Of a stretch of 64,000 nt of DNA, positions 49,807 through 63,410 are shown piece after piece. Position 1 is the first letter of the stretch. Each line of letters begins with the position of its first letter. Location: the NCBI RefSeq assembly GCF_027744825.2, contig NC_071351.1, positions 15,885,001 to 15,949,000 on the forward strand. The letters run 5' to 3'. The translations under genes were made by a program, and so were the position numbers. The stretch is from Synchiropus splendidus (Eukaryota > Chordata > Actinopteri > Syngnathiformes > Callionymidae). The notes beneath the pieces were generated by a model. It was not told the DNA's origin. It saw nothing but the letters and a program-made list of their open reading frames with translations, and searched no databases.

Positions 49807-52800
49807 TCTAAGCTGTCTGAAGTGTTTTTCCAAAGTTATCAACATTTTTATGTTTGGCGTTCCGGAACCCACCTTATGTCAAGCTGAAAACGCGTTTTCG
49901 GCATTGTGCCATAACTTTGCAGGGAAGCTTCATAACATGAAATTTTCTCGTCCCACGATAGCAGAAAGGGTCTTTCTAGTAGTTGCACATCAAATCTAAG
50001 GTGTCTGAAGTGTTTTTCCAAAGTTATCAACATTTTTATGTTTGGCGTTCCGTAATCGACCTTATCTCAGGCTGAAAACGCGTTTTACGCATTGTGCCAT
50101 AACTTTGCAGGGAAGCTTCAGAACATGAAATGTTCACCTCCCACTATAGCAGAAGGGGTCTTTCTAGTAGTTGCACATCACATCTATGCTGTCTGAAGTG
50201 TTTTTCCAAAGTTATGAACATTTTTGTGTTTGGCGTTCCGGAACCCACCTTATCTCAAGCTGAAAACGCGTTTTCGGCATTGTGCCATAACTTTGCAGGG
50301 AAGCTTCAGAACATGAAATTTTCTCGTCCAACAATAGCAGAAAGGGTCTTTCTAGTAGTTGCACATCAAATCTAAGTTGTCTGAAGTGTTTTTCGAAAGC
50401 TATCAACATTTTTATGTTTGGCGTTCCGGAAACGAACTTATCTCGGGCTGAAAACGCGTTTTCTGCATTGTGCCATAACTTTGCAGGGAAGCTTCAGAAC
50501 ATGAAATGTTCACCTCCCACGATAGCAGAAAGGGTCTTTCTAGTAGTTGCACATCAAATCTAAGCTGTCCGAAGTGTTTTTCCAAAGTTATCAACATTTT
50601 TATGTTTGGCGTTCCGGAACCCACCTTATCTCAAGCTGAAAACGCGTTTTCGGCATTGTGCCATAACTTTGCAGGGAAGCTTCAGAACATGAAATTTTCT
50701 CGTCCCACGATAGCAGAAAGGGTCTTTCTAGTAGTTGCACATCAAATCTAAGCTGTCTGAAGTGTTTTTCCAAAGTTATCAACATTTTTATGTTTGGCGT
50801 TCCGGAAACGACCTTATCTCAAGCTGAAAACGCGTTTTCTGCATTGTGTCATAACTTTGCAGGGAAGCTTCAGGACATGAAATGTTCACCTCCCAATATA
50901 GCAGAAAGGGTCTTTCTAGTAGTTGCACATCAAATCTAAGCTGTCTGAATTGTTGTTCCAAAGTTATCAACATTTTTACGTTTGGCGTTTCGGAACCCAC
51001 CTTATCTCAGGCTGAAAAGGCGTTTTCTGCATTGTGCCATAACTTCTCAGGGAAGCTTCAGAACATGAAATGTTCACCTCCCACTATACCAGAAAGGGTC
51101 TTTCTAGTAGTTGCACATCAAATCTAAGCTGTCCGAAGTGTTTTTCCAAAGTTATCAACATTTTTATGTTTGGCGTTCCGGAACCCACCTTATCTCAAGC
51201 TGAAAACGCGTTTTCGGCATTGTGCCATAACTTTGCAGGGAAGCTTCAGAACATGAAATTTTCAGCTCCCACGATAACAGACAGGGTCTTTCTAGTAGTT
51301 GCACATCAAATCTAAGTTGTCTGAAGTGTTTTTCGAAAGCTATCAACATTTTTATGTTTGGCGTTCCGGAAACGAACTTATCTCGGGCTGAAAACGCGTT
51401 TTCTGCATTGTGCCATAACTTTGCAGGGAAGCTTCAGAACATGAAATGTTCACCTCCCACTATAGCAGAAAGGGTCTTTCTAGTAGTTGCACATCAAATC
51501 TAAGCTGTCTGATGTGTTTTTCCAAAGTTATCAACATTTTTATGTTTGGCGTTCCGTAATCGACCTTATCTCAGGCTGAAAACGCGTTTTACGCATTGTG
51601 CCATAACTTTGCAGGGAAGCTTCAGAACATGAAATGTTCACCTCCCACTATAGCAGAAAGGGTCTTTCTAGTAGTTACACATCACATCTATGCTGTCTGA
51701 AGTGTTTTTCCAAAGTTATGAACATTTTTGTGTTTGGCGTTCCGGAATCAAGCTTATCTCAGGCTGAAAGGGCGTTTTCTGCATTGTGCCATAACTTTGC
51801 AGGGAAGCTTCAGAACATGAAATTTTAACCTCCCACTATACCAGAAAGGGTCTTTCTAGTAGTTGCACATCAAATCTAAGCTGTCCGAAGTGTTTTTCCA
51901 AAGCTATCAACATTTTTATGTTTGGCGTTCCGGAACCCACCTTATCTCAAGCTGAAAACGCGTTTTCGGCATTGTGCCATAACTTTGCAGGGAAGCTTCA
52001 GAACATGAAATTTTCTCGTCCCACGATAGCAGAAAGGGTCTTTCTAGTAGTTGCACATCAAATCTAAGCTGTCTGAAGTGTTTTTCGAAAGTTATCAACA
52101 TTTTTATGTTTGGCGTTCCGGAAACGACCTTATCTCAAGCTGAAAACGCGTTTTCTGCATTGTGTCATAACTTTGCAGGGAAGCTTCAGGAAATGAAATG
52201 TTCACCTCCCAATATAGCAGAAAGGGTCTTTCTAGTAGTTGCTCATCAAATCTAAGCTGTCTGAAGTGTTGTTCCAAAGTTATCAACATTTTTACGTTTG
52301 GCGTTTCGGAACCCACCATATCTCAGGCTGAAAAGGCGTTTTCTGCATTGTGCCATAACTTCTCAGGGAAGCTTCAGAACATGAAATGTTCACGTCCCAC
52401 TATAGCAGAAAGGGTCTTTCTAGTAGTTGCACATCAAATCTAAGCTGTCCGAAGTGTTTTTCCAAAGTTATCAACATTTTTATGTTTGGCGTTCCGGAAC
52501 CCACCTTATCTCAAGCTGAAAACGCGTTTTCGGCATTGTGCCATAACTTTGCAGGGAAGCTTCAGAACATGAAATTTTCTCGTCCCACGATAGCAGAAAG
52601 GGTCTTTCTAGTAGTTGCACATCAAATCTAAGCTGTCTGAAGTGTTTTTCCAAAGTTATCAACATTTTTATGTTTGGCGTTCCGGAAACGACCTTATCTC
52701 AAGCTGAAAACGCGTTTTCTGCATTGTGTCATAACTTTGCAGGGAAGCTTCAGGACATGAAATGTTCACCTCCCAATATAGCAGAAAGGGTCTTTCTAGT

Positions 52801-55800
52801 AGTTGCACATCAAATCTAAGCTGTCTGAATTGTTGTTCCAAAGTTATCAACATTTTTACGTTTGGCGTTTCGGAACCCACCTTATCTCAGGCTGAAAAGG
52901 CGTTTTCTGCATTGTGCCATAACTTCTCAGGGAAGCTTCAGAACATGAAATGTTCACCTCCCACTATACCAGAAAGGGTCTTTCTAGTAGTTGCACATCA
53001 AATCTAAGCTGTCCGAAGTGTTTTTCCAAAGTTATCAACATTTTTATGTTTGGCGTTCCGGAACCCACCTTATCTCAAGCTGAAAACGCGTTTTCGGCAT
53101 TGTGCCATAACTTTGCAGGGAAGCTTCAGAACATGAAATTTTCAGCTCCCACGATAACAGACAGGGTCTTTCTAGTAGTTGCACATCAAATCTAAGTTGT
53201 CTGAAGTGTTTTTCGAAAGCTATCAACATTTTTATGTTTGGCGTTCCGGAAACGAACTTATCTCGGGCTGAAAACGCGTTTTCTGCATTGTGCCATAACT
53301 TTGCAGGGAAGCTTCAGAACATGAAATGTTCACCTCCCACTATAGCAGAAAGGGTCTTTCTAGTAGTTGCACATCAAATCTAAGCTGTCTGATGTGTTTT
53401 TCCAAAGTTATCAACATTTTTATGTTTGGCGTTCCGTAATCGACCTTATCTCAGGCTGAAAACGCGTTTTACGCATTGTGCCATAACTTTGCAGGGAAGC
53501 TTCAGAACATGAAATGTTCACCTCCCACTATAGCAGAAAGGGTCTTTCTAGTAGTTACACATCACATCTATGCTGTCTGAAGTGTTTTTCCAAAGTTATG
53601 AACATTTTTGTGTTTGGCGTTCCGGAATCAAGCTTATCTCAGGCTGAAAGGGCGTTTTCTGCATTGTGCCATAACTTTGCAGGGAAGCTTCAGAACATGA
53701 AATTTTAACCTCCCACTATACCAGAAAGGGTCTTTCTAGTAGTTGCACATCAAATCTAAGCTGTCCGAAGTGTTTTTCCAAAGCTATCAACATTTTTATG
53801 TTTGGCGTTCCGGAACCCACCTTATCTCAAGCTGAAAACGCGTTTTCGGCATTGTGCCATAACTTTGCAGGGAAGCTTCAGAACATGAAATTTTCTCGTC
53901 CCACGATAGCAGAAAGGGTCTTTCTAGTAGTTGCACATCAAATCTAAGCTGTCTGAAGTGTTTTTCGAAAGTTATCAACATTTTTATGTTTGGCGTTCCG
54001 GAAACGACCTTATCTCAAGCTGAAAACGCGTTTTCTGCATTGTGTCATAACTTTGCAGGGAAGCTTCAGGAAATGAAATGTTCACCTCCCAATATAGCAG
54101 AAAGGGTCTTTCTAGTAGTTGCTCATCAAATCTAAGCTGTCTGAAGTGTTGTTCCAAAGTTATCAACATTTTTACGTTTGGCGTTTCGGAACCCACCATA
54201 TCTCAGGCTGAAAAGGCGTTTTCTGCATTGTGCCATAACTTCTCAGGGAAGCTTCAGAACATGAAATGTTCACGTCCCACTATAGCAGAAAGGGTCTTTC
54301 TAGTAGTTGCACATCAAATCTAAGCTGTCTGAAGTGTTTTTCCAAAGTTGTCAACATTTTTATGTTTGGAGTTCCGGAACCCACCTTATCTCTGCCTGAA
54401 AACGCGCTTTTGCATTGTTCCTTAACTTTGTAGGGAAGATTCAGAACATGAAATTTTCAACTCCCACGATAACAGACAGGGTCTTACTAGTAGTTGCACA
54501 TCAAATCTAAGTGGTCTGAAGTGTTTTTCGAAAGCTATCAACATTTTTTCGCTTGGCGTTCCGGAACCCACCTTATCTCAGGCTGAAAACGCGTTTTACG
54601 CATTGTGCCATAACTTTACAGTGAAGCTTCTGAAAATGAAATTTTCACCTCCCACTATAGCAGAAAGGGTCTTTCTAGTAGTTGCACATCAAATCTAAGC
54701 TGTCTGAAGTGTTTTTCCAAAGTTATCAACATTTTTATGTTTGGCGTTCCGGAATCGACCTTATCTCAGGCTGAAAACGCGTTTTACGCATTGTGCCATA
54801 ACTTTACAGGGAAGCTTCAGAAAATGAAATTTTCACCTCCCACTATAGCAGAAAGGGACTTTCTAGTAATTGCACATCAAATCTAAGCTGTCTGAAGTGT
54901 TTTTCCAAAGTTATCAACATTTTTACGCTTGGCGTTCCGGAACCCACCTTATCTCTGGCTGAAAACGCGTTTTCTGCACTGTGCCATAACTTCTCAGGGA
55001 AGCTTCAGAACATGAAATGTTCACCTCCCAATATAGCAGAAAGGGTCTTTCTAGTAGTTGCACATCAAATCTAAGCTGTCTGAAGTGTTTTTCCAAAATT
55101 ATCAACATTTTTATGTTTGGCGTTCCGGAACCCACCTTATCTCAGGCTGAAAACGCGTTTTCTGCATTGTGCCATAACTTTGCAGGGAAGCTTCAGAACA
55201 TGAAATTTTAACCTCCCACTGTAGCAGAAAGGGTCTTTCTAGTAGTTGCACATCAAATCGAAGCTGTCTGAAGTGTTTTTTGAAAGCTATCAACATTTTT
55301 ACGTTTGGCGTTCCGGAAACGAACTTATCTCGGGCTGAAAACGCGTTTTCTGCATTGTTCCATAACTTTGCAGGGAAGCTTCAGAACATGAAATGTTCAC
55401 CTCCCACTAAAGCAGAAAGGGTCTTTCTAGTAGTTGTACATCAAATCTAAGCTGTCTGAAGTGTTTTTCCAAAGTTATGAACATTTTTATGTTTGGCGTT
55501 CCGGTACCCACCTTATCTCAAGCTGAAAACGCGTTTTCTGCATTGTGCCATAACTTTGCAGGGAAGCTTCAGAACATGAAATTGTCTCGTCCCACTATTG
55601 CAGAAAGGGTCTTTCTAGTAGTTGCACATCAAATCTAAGCTGTCTGAAGTGTTTTTCCAAAGTTATCAACATTTTTATGTTTGGCGTTCCAGAATCGACC
55701 TTATCTCAGGCTGAAAACGCGTTGTCTGCATTGTGCCATAACTTTCCATGGGAAGCTTCAGAACATGAGATTTTGACGTCCCACTCTAGCAGAAAGGGTC

Positions 55801-58800
55801 TTTCTAGTAGTTGCACATCAAATCTAAGCTGTCTCAAGTGTTTTTCCAAAGTTATGAACATTTTTATGTTTGGCGTTCCGGAACCGACCTTATCTTAGGC
55901 TGAAAACGGGTTTCACACATTGTGCAATAACTTTGCAGGGAAGCTTCAGAACATGAAATGTTCACCTCCCACTATAGCAGAAAGGGTCTTTCTAGTAGTT
56001 GCACATCAAATCTAAGCTGTCTAAAGTGTTTTTCGAAAGTTATCAACAGTTTAATGTTTGGCCTTCCAGAATAGACCTTATCTCAGGCTGAAAACGCATT
56101 TTATGCATTGTGCCATAACTTTGCAGGGAAACTTTAGAACATGAAATTTTCACCACCCACTATAGCAGAAAGGGTCTTTCTAGTAGTTGCACATTAAATC
56201 TAAGCTGTCTGAAGTGTTGTTCCAAAGTTATCAACATTTTTACGTTTGGCGTTTCGGAACCCACCTTATCTCAGGCTGAAAACAGGTTTTCTGCATTGTG
56301 CCATAACTTTGCAGGGAAGCTTCAGAACATGAAATTTTCTCGTCCCACTATAGCAGAAAGGGTCTTTCTAGTAGTTGCACATCACATCTAAGCTGTCTGA
56401 TGTGTTTTTCGAAAGTTATCAACATTTTTACGTTTGGCGTTCTGGAATCGACCTTATCTTAGGCTGAAAACGCGTTTTACACTTTGTGCAATAACTTTGC
56501 AGGGAAGCTTTAGAACATGAAATGTTCACCTCCCACTATAGCAGAAAGGGTCTTTCTAGTAGTTACACATCACATCTATGCTGTCTGAAGTGTTTTTCCA
56601 AAGTTATGAACATTTTTGTGTTTGGCGTTCCGGAATCAACCTTATCTCAGGCTGAAAGGGCGTTTTCTGCATTGTGCCATAACTTTGCAGGGAAGCTTCA
56701 GAACATGAAATTTTAACCTCCCACTATACCAGAAAGGGTCTTTCTAGTAGTTGCACATCAAATCTAAGCTGTCCGAAGTGTTTTTCCAAAGCTATCAACA
56801 TTTTTATGTTTGGCGTTCCGGAACCCACCTTATCTCAAGCTGAAAACGCGTTTTCGGCATTGTGCCATAACTTTGCAGGGAAGCTTCAGAACATGAAATT
56901 TTCTCGTCCCACGATAGCAGAAAGGGTCTTTCTAGTAGTTGCACATCAAATCTAAGCTGTCTGAAGTGTTTTTCGAAAGTTATCAACATTTTTATGTTTG
57001 GCGTTCCGGAAACGACCTTATCTCAAGCTGAAAACGCGTTTTCTGCATTGTGTCATAACTTTGCAGGGAAGCTTCAGGAAATGAAATGTTCACCTCCCAA
57101 TATAGCAGAAAGGGTCTTTCTAGTAGTTGCTCATCAAATCTAAGCTGTCTGAAGTGTTGTTCCAAAGTTATCAACATTTTTACGTTTGGCGTTTCGGAAC
57201 CCACCATATCTCAGGCTGAAAAGGCGTTTTCTGCATTGTGCCATAACTTCTCAGGGAAGCTTCAGAACATGAAATGTTCACGTCCCACTATAGCAGAAAG
57301 GGTCTTTCTAGTAGTTGCACATCAAATCTAAGCTGTCTGAAGTGTTTTTCCAAAGTTGTCAACATTTTTATGTTTGGAGTTCCGGAACCCACCTTATCTC
57401 TGCCTGAAAACGCGCTTCTGCATTGTTCCTTAACTTTGTAGGGAAGATTCAGAACATGAAATTTTCAACTCCCACGATAACAGACAGGGTCTTTCTAGTA
57501 GTTGCACATCAAATCTAAGTCGTCTGAAGTGTTTTTCGAAAGCTATCAACATTTTTTCGCTTGGCGTTCCGGAACCCACCTTATCTCAGGCTGAAAACGC
57601 GTTTTACGCATTGTGCCATAACTTTACAGGGAAGCTTCAGAAAATGAAATTTTCACCTCCCACTATAGCAGAAAGGGACTTTCTAGTAATTGCACATCAA
57701 ATCTAAGCTGTCTGAAGTGTTTTTCCAAAGTTATCAACATTTTTACGCTTGGCGTTCCGGAACCCACCTTATCTCAGGCTGAAAACGCGTTTTCTGCACT
57801 GTGCCATAACTTCTCAGGGAAGCTTCAGAACATGAAATGTTCACCTCCCAATATAGCAGAAAGGGTCTTTCTAGTAGTTGCACATCAAATCTAAGCTGTC
57901 TGAAGTGTTTTTCCAAAATTATCAACATTTTTATGTTTGGCGTTCCGGAACCCACCTTATCTCAGGCTGAAAACGCGTTTTCTGCATTGTGCCAAAACTT
58001 TGCAGGGAAGCTTCAGAACATGAAATTTTAACCTCCCACTGTAGCAGAAAGGGTCTTTCTAGTAGTTGCACATCAAATCGAAGCTGTCTGAAGTGTTTTT
58101 TGAAAGCTATCAACATTTTTACGTTTGGCGTTCCGGAAACGAATTTATCTCGGGCTGAAAACGCGTTTTCTGCATTGTTCCATAACTTTGCAGGGAAGCT
58201 TCAGAACATGAAATGTTCACCTCCCACTAAAGCAGAAAGGGTCTTTCTAGTAGTTGTACATCAAATCTAAGCTGTCTGAAGTGTTTTTCCAAAGTTATGA
58301 ACATTTTTATGTTTGACGTTCCGGTACCCACCTTATCTCAAGCTGAAAACGCGTTTTCTGCATTGTGCCATAACTTTGCAGGGAAGCTTCAGAACATGAA
58401 ATTGTCTCGTCCCACTATTGCAGAAAGGGTCTTTCTAGTAGTTGCACCTCAAATCTAAGCTGTCTGAAGTGTTTTTCCAAAGTTATCAACATTTTTATGT
58501 TTGGCGTTCCAGAATCGACCTTATCTCAGGCTGAAAACGCGTTGTCTGCATTGTGCCATAACTTTCCATGGGAAGCTTCAGAACATGAGATTTTGACGTC
58601 CCACTCTAGCAGAAAGGGTCTTTCTAGTAGTTGCACATCAAATCTAAGCTGTCTAAAGTGTTTTTCGAAAGTTATCAACAGTTTAATGTTTGGCGTTCCA
58701 GAATAGACCTTATCTCAGGCTGAAAACGCATTTTATGCATTGTGCCATAACTTTGCAGGGAAACTTTAGAACATGAAATTTTCACCACCCACTATAGCAG

Positions 58801-61800
58801 AAAGGGTCTTTCTAGTAGTTGCACATTAAATCTAAGCTGTCTGAAGTGTTGTTCCAAAGTTATCAACATTTTTACGTTTGGCGTTTCGGAACCCACCTTA
58901 TCTCAGGCTGAAAACAGGTTTTCTGCATTGTGCCATAACTTTGCAGGGAAGCTTCAGAACATGAAATTTTCTCGTCCCACTATAGCAGAAAGGGTCTTTC
59001 TAGTAGTTGCACATCACATCTAAGCTGTCTGATGTGTTTTTCGAAAGTTATCAACATTTTTACGTTTGGCGTTCTGGAATCGACCTTATCTTAGGCTGAA
59101 AACGCGTTTTACACTTTGTGCAATAACTTTGCAGGGAAGCTTTAGAACATGAAATTTTCACCTCCCACTATAGCAGAAAGGGTCTTTCTAGTAGTTGCAG
59201 ATCAAATCTAAGCTGTCTGATGTGTTTTTCCAAAGTTATCAACATTTATATGTTTGGGGTTCCGGAATCGACCTTATCTCAGGCTGAAAACGCGTTTTAC
59301 GCATTCTGCCTTAACTTTGCAGGGAAGCTTCAGAACATGAAATGTGCACCTCCCACTATAGCAGAAAGGGTCTTTCTAGTAGTTGCACATCAAATCTAAG
59401 CTGTCTGAAGTGTTTTTCCAAAGTTATGAACATTTTTATGTTTGGCGTTCCGGAAACAACCTTATCTCAGGCTGAAAACGCGTTTTCTGCATTGTGCCAT
59501 AACTTTGCAGGGAAGCTTCAGAACATGAAATTTTAACCTCCCACTATACCAGAAAGGGTCTTTCTAGTAGTTGCACATCAAATCTAAGCTGTCTGAAGTG
59601 TTTTTCCAAAGTTATCAACATTTTTATGTTTGGCGTTCCGGAATCGACCTTATCTCAGGTTGAAAACGCGTTTTACGCATTGTGCCATAACTTTGCAGGG
59701 AAGCTTCAGAAAATGAAATTTTCACCTCCCACTATAGCAGATAGGGTCTTTCTAGTAGTTGCACATCAAATCTAAGCTGTCTGAAGTGTTTTTCGAAAGT
59801 TATCAACATTTTTATATTTGGCGTTCCGGAAACCAACTTATCTCAACCTGAAAACGCGTTTTCTGCATTGTGCCATAACTTTGCAGGGAAGCTTCAGAAC
59901 ATGAGATGTTCACCTCCCAGTATAGCAGAAAGGGTCTTTCTAGTAGTTGCACATCAAATCTAAGCTGTCTGAAGTGTTTTTCGAAAGTTATCAACACTTT
60001 TGTTTGGCGTTCCGAAACCCACCTTATCTCAGGCTGAAAAGCGTTTTTGTGCATTGTGCCATAACTTTGCATGGAAGCTTCCGAACATGAAATTTTAACC
60101 TCCCGCTATAGCAGAAAGGGTCTTTCGAGTAGTTGCACATCAAATCTAAGCTGTCTGATGTGTTTTTCCAAAGTTATCAACATTTTTATGTATGGCGTTA
60201 CGGAATCGACCTTATCTCAGGCAGAAACGCGTTTTACGCATTGTGCCATAACTTTGCAGGGAACCTTTAGAACATGAAATTTTAACCTCCCACTATAGGA
60301 CAAAGGGTCTTTCTAGTAGTTGCACATCAAATCTAAGCTGTCTGAAGTGTTTTTCGAAAGTTATCAACACTTTTATGTTTGGCGTTCCGGAACCCACCTT
60401 ATCTCAGGCTGAAAACGCGTTTTCGGCATTGTGCCATAACTTTGCAGGGGAGCTTCAGAACATGAAATTTTAACGTCCCGCTAAAGCAGAAAGGGTCTTT
60501 CTAGTAGTTGCACATCTGTCTGATGTGTTTTTCCAAAGTTATCAACATTTTTATGTATGGCGTTCCGAAATCAATCTTATCTCAGGCTGAAAACGCGTTT
60601 CACGCATTGTCCCATAACTTTGCAGGGACGCTTCAGAAAATGAAATTTTCACCTCCCACTATAGGAGAAAGGGTCTTTCTAGTAGTTGCACATCAAATCT
60701 AAGCTGTCTGAAGTGTTTTTCGAAAGTTATCAACATTTTTATGTTTGGCGTTCCGGAATCGACCTTATCTCAGGATGAAAATTCGTTTTCTGCATTGTCC
60801 CATAACTTTCCATCGGAAGCTTCAGAACATGAAATTTTGACCTCCCACTATAGCAGAAAGGGTCTTTCTAGTAGTTGCACATCAAATCTAAGCTGTCTGA
60901 TGTGTTTTTCCAAAGTTATCAACATTTTTGTGTTTGGCGTTCCGGAACCCACCTTATCTCAGGCTGAAAACGCGTTTTCGGCATTGTGCCATAACTTTGC
61001 AGTGAAGCTTCAGAACATGAAATTTTCACCTCCCACTATAGCAGAAAGGGTCTTTCTAGTAGTTGCACATCAAATCTAAGCTGTCTGAAGTGTTTTTCGA
61101 AAGTTATCAACATTTAATGTTTGGCGTTCCGGAATCGACCTTATCTCAAGCTGAAAACACGTTTTCTGCATTGTGCCATAACTTTGGAGGGAAGCTTCAG
61201 AATATGAAATGTTCACCTCCCACTATAGCAGAATGGGTCTTTGTAGTAGTTGCACATCAAATCAAAGCTGTCTGAAGTGTTTTTCCAAAGTTATCAACAT
61301 TTTTATGTTTGGCGTTCCGGAATCAACCTGATCTCAGGCTGAAAACGCGTTTTCTGCATTGTGCCATAACTTTGCATGGAAGTTTCCGAACATGAAATTT
61401 TAACCTCCCGCTTAAGCAGAAATGGTCTTTCGAGTAGTTGCACATCAAATCGAAGCTGTCTGATGTGTTTTTCCAAAGTTATCTACATTTTTATGTATGG
61501 CGTTCCCGAATCAACCTTATCTCAGGCTGAAAACGCGTTTTACGCATTGTGCCATAACTTTGCAGGGAAGCTTCAGAAAATGATATTTTCACCTCCCACT
61601 ATAGGAGAAAGGGTCTTTCTAGTAGTTGCACATCAAATCTAAGCTGTCTGAAGTGTTTTTCCAAAGTTATCAACATTTTTATGTTTGGCGTTCCGGATTC
61701 AACCTTATCTCAGGCTGAAAACGCGTTTTCCTGCATTTTGCCATAACATTGCAGGGAAGCTTCAGAACATGAAATTTTCACTTCCCACTATAGCAGAAAG

Positions 61801-62203
61801 GGTCTGTCTAGTAGTTGCACATCAAATCTAAGCTGTCTGATGTGTTTTTCCAAAGTTATCAACATTTTTATGTTTGGTGTTCCGGAATCGACCTTATCTC
61901 AGGCTGAAAACGCGTTTTCTGCATTGTGCCATAACTTTGCATGGAAGCTCCAGAACATGAAATTTTCATCTCCCACTATAGCAGAAAGGGTCTTTCTAGT
62001 AGTTGCACATCAAAGCTAAGCTGTCTGAAGTGTTTTTCCAAAGTTATCAACATTATTGTTGTTGGGCGTTCCGGAACTCACCTTATCTCAGGCTGAAAAC
62101 GCGTTTTCTGCATTGTGCCATAACTTCGCATGGAAGCTTCAGAACATGAAATTTTCACCTCCCACTATAGCAGAAAGGGTCTTTCTAGTAGTTGCACATC
62201 AAA
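49807..62203. repeat. Large tandem unit, copy 2 (12,397 bp, about 66 monomers)
   Basis: This is the second copy of the 39,102-49,806 unit. It is longer because ten monomers are duplicated inside it (+1,880 bp) and shorter by one monomer near 60.9 kb (-188 bp), and 10,705 + 1,880 - 188 = 12,397 accounts exactly for its length. After 62,203 about 56 further bases still resemble the unit start, which is uninformative because that segment is consensus. From 62,260 (GTTCAGGAATCG against GTTCCGGAACCC) the sequence is different, so there is no third copy. Confidence 0.88.
50550..54320. repeat. Nested 10-mer duplication, 1,880 bp, inside copy 2
   Basis: Sequence from about 50,550 to 52,430 is repeated at about 52,430-54,310 with no difference that I saw. 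The monomer at 52,386 is a chimera. It begins like the monomer at 41,681 in copy 1 (GTTCACGTCCCACTATAGC) and continues like the one at 50,506 (GCTGTCCGAAGTG, then CAAGCTG and TTTTCGGC). The joint must lie between about 52,405 and 52,450. Copy 1 has this segment only once (39,845-41,725). Confidence 0.85.
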
Positions 62204-63382
62204 TCTAAGCTGTCTGAAGTGTTTTTCCAAAGTTATCAACATTTTTATGTTTGGCGTTCAGGAATCGACCTTTTCTCAGGATTAAAAATAGTTTTCTGCA
62301 TTGTCCCATGACTTTGCAGGGATGCTTCAGAACATGAAATTTTCACGTCCCACTATAGCAGAAAGTGTCTTTCTAGTAGTTGCACATCAAATCTAAGCTG
62401 TCTGAAGTGTTTTTCGAAAGTTATCAACATTTTTATGTTTGGCGTTCCGGAACCCACCTTATCTCAACCTGAAAACGCATTTTCTGCATTGTACCATAAC
62501 TTGCAGGGAAGCTTCAGAACATGAAATGTTCACCTCCCACTGTAGCAGAAAGGGTCTTTCTAGTAGTTGCACATCAAATCTAAGCTGTCTGAAGTGTTTT
62601 TCGAAAGTTATCAACATTTTTATGTTTGGCGTTCCGGAACCCACCTTATCTCAAGCTGAAGACGTGTTTTCTGCATTGTGCCATTACTTTGCATGGAAGC
62701 TTCCGAACATGAAATTTTAACCTCCCGCTATAGCAGAAAGGGTCTTTCTAGTAGTTGCACATCAAATCTAAGCTGTCTGATGTGTTTTTCCAATGTTATC
62801 AACATTTTTATGTATGGCGTTCCGGATTCGACCTAATCTCAGGCTGAAAACGCGTTTTACGCATCGTGCCATAACTTTGCAGGGAAGCTTCAGAAAATGA
62901 AATTTTCACCTTCCACAATAGGAGAAAGGGTCTTTCTAGTAGTTGCACATCAAATCTTAGCTGTCTGAAGTGTTTTTCCAAAGTTATCAACATTTTTATG
63001 TTTGGCGTTCCGGAATCGACCTTATCTCAGGCTGAAAACGCGTTTTCTGCATTGTGCCATAATTTTGCAGGGAAGCTTCAGAACATGAAATGTTCACCTC
63101 CCACTATAGCAGAAAGGGTCTTTCTAGTATTTGCACATCAAATCTAAGCTGTCTGAAGTGTTTTTCGAAAGTTATCAACATTTTTATGTTTGGCGTTCCG
63201 GAACTCACCTTATGTCAGGCTGAAAACGCGTTTCCTGCATTGTGCCACAACTTTGCATGGAAGCTTCAGAACATGAAATTTTCACCTCCCACTATAGCAG
63301 AAAGGGTCTTTCTAGTAGTTGCACATCAAATCTAAGCTGTCTGAAGTGTTTTTCCAAAGTTATCAACATTTTTATGTTTGGC

Positions 63383-63392
63383 GTTCCGGAAC
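63383..63392. repeat. GTTCCGGAAC palindrome (representative copy)
   Basis: This is a perfect 10-bp dyad centred on TCCGGA in monomers of the CCGGAACCC type. It is reduced to the 8-bp TTCCGGAA in CCGGAATCG monomers and broken in CCAGAA and TTCGGAA subfamilies. Those breaks look like CpG decay. Confidence 0.7.
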
Positions 63393-63410
63393 CCACCTTA
63401 TCTCAAGCTG

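Noticed and set aside
39102..62203. Inverted duplication or orientation switch in the array
   Set aside because: All monomers read in the same direction. The - strand similarities arise from the short inverted repeat inside the monomer.
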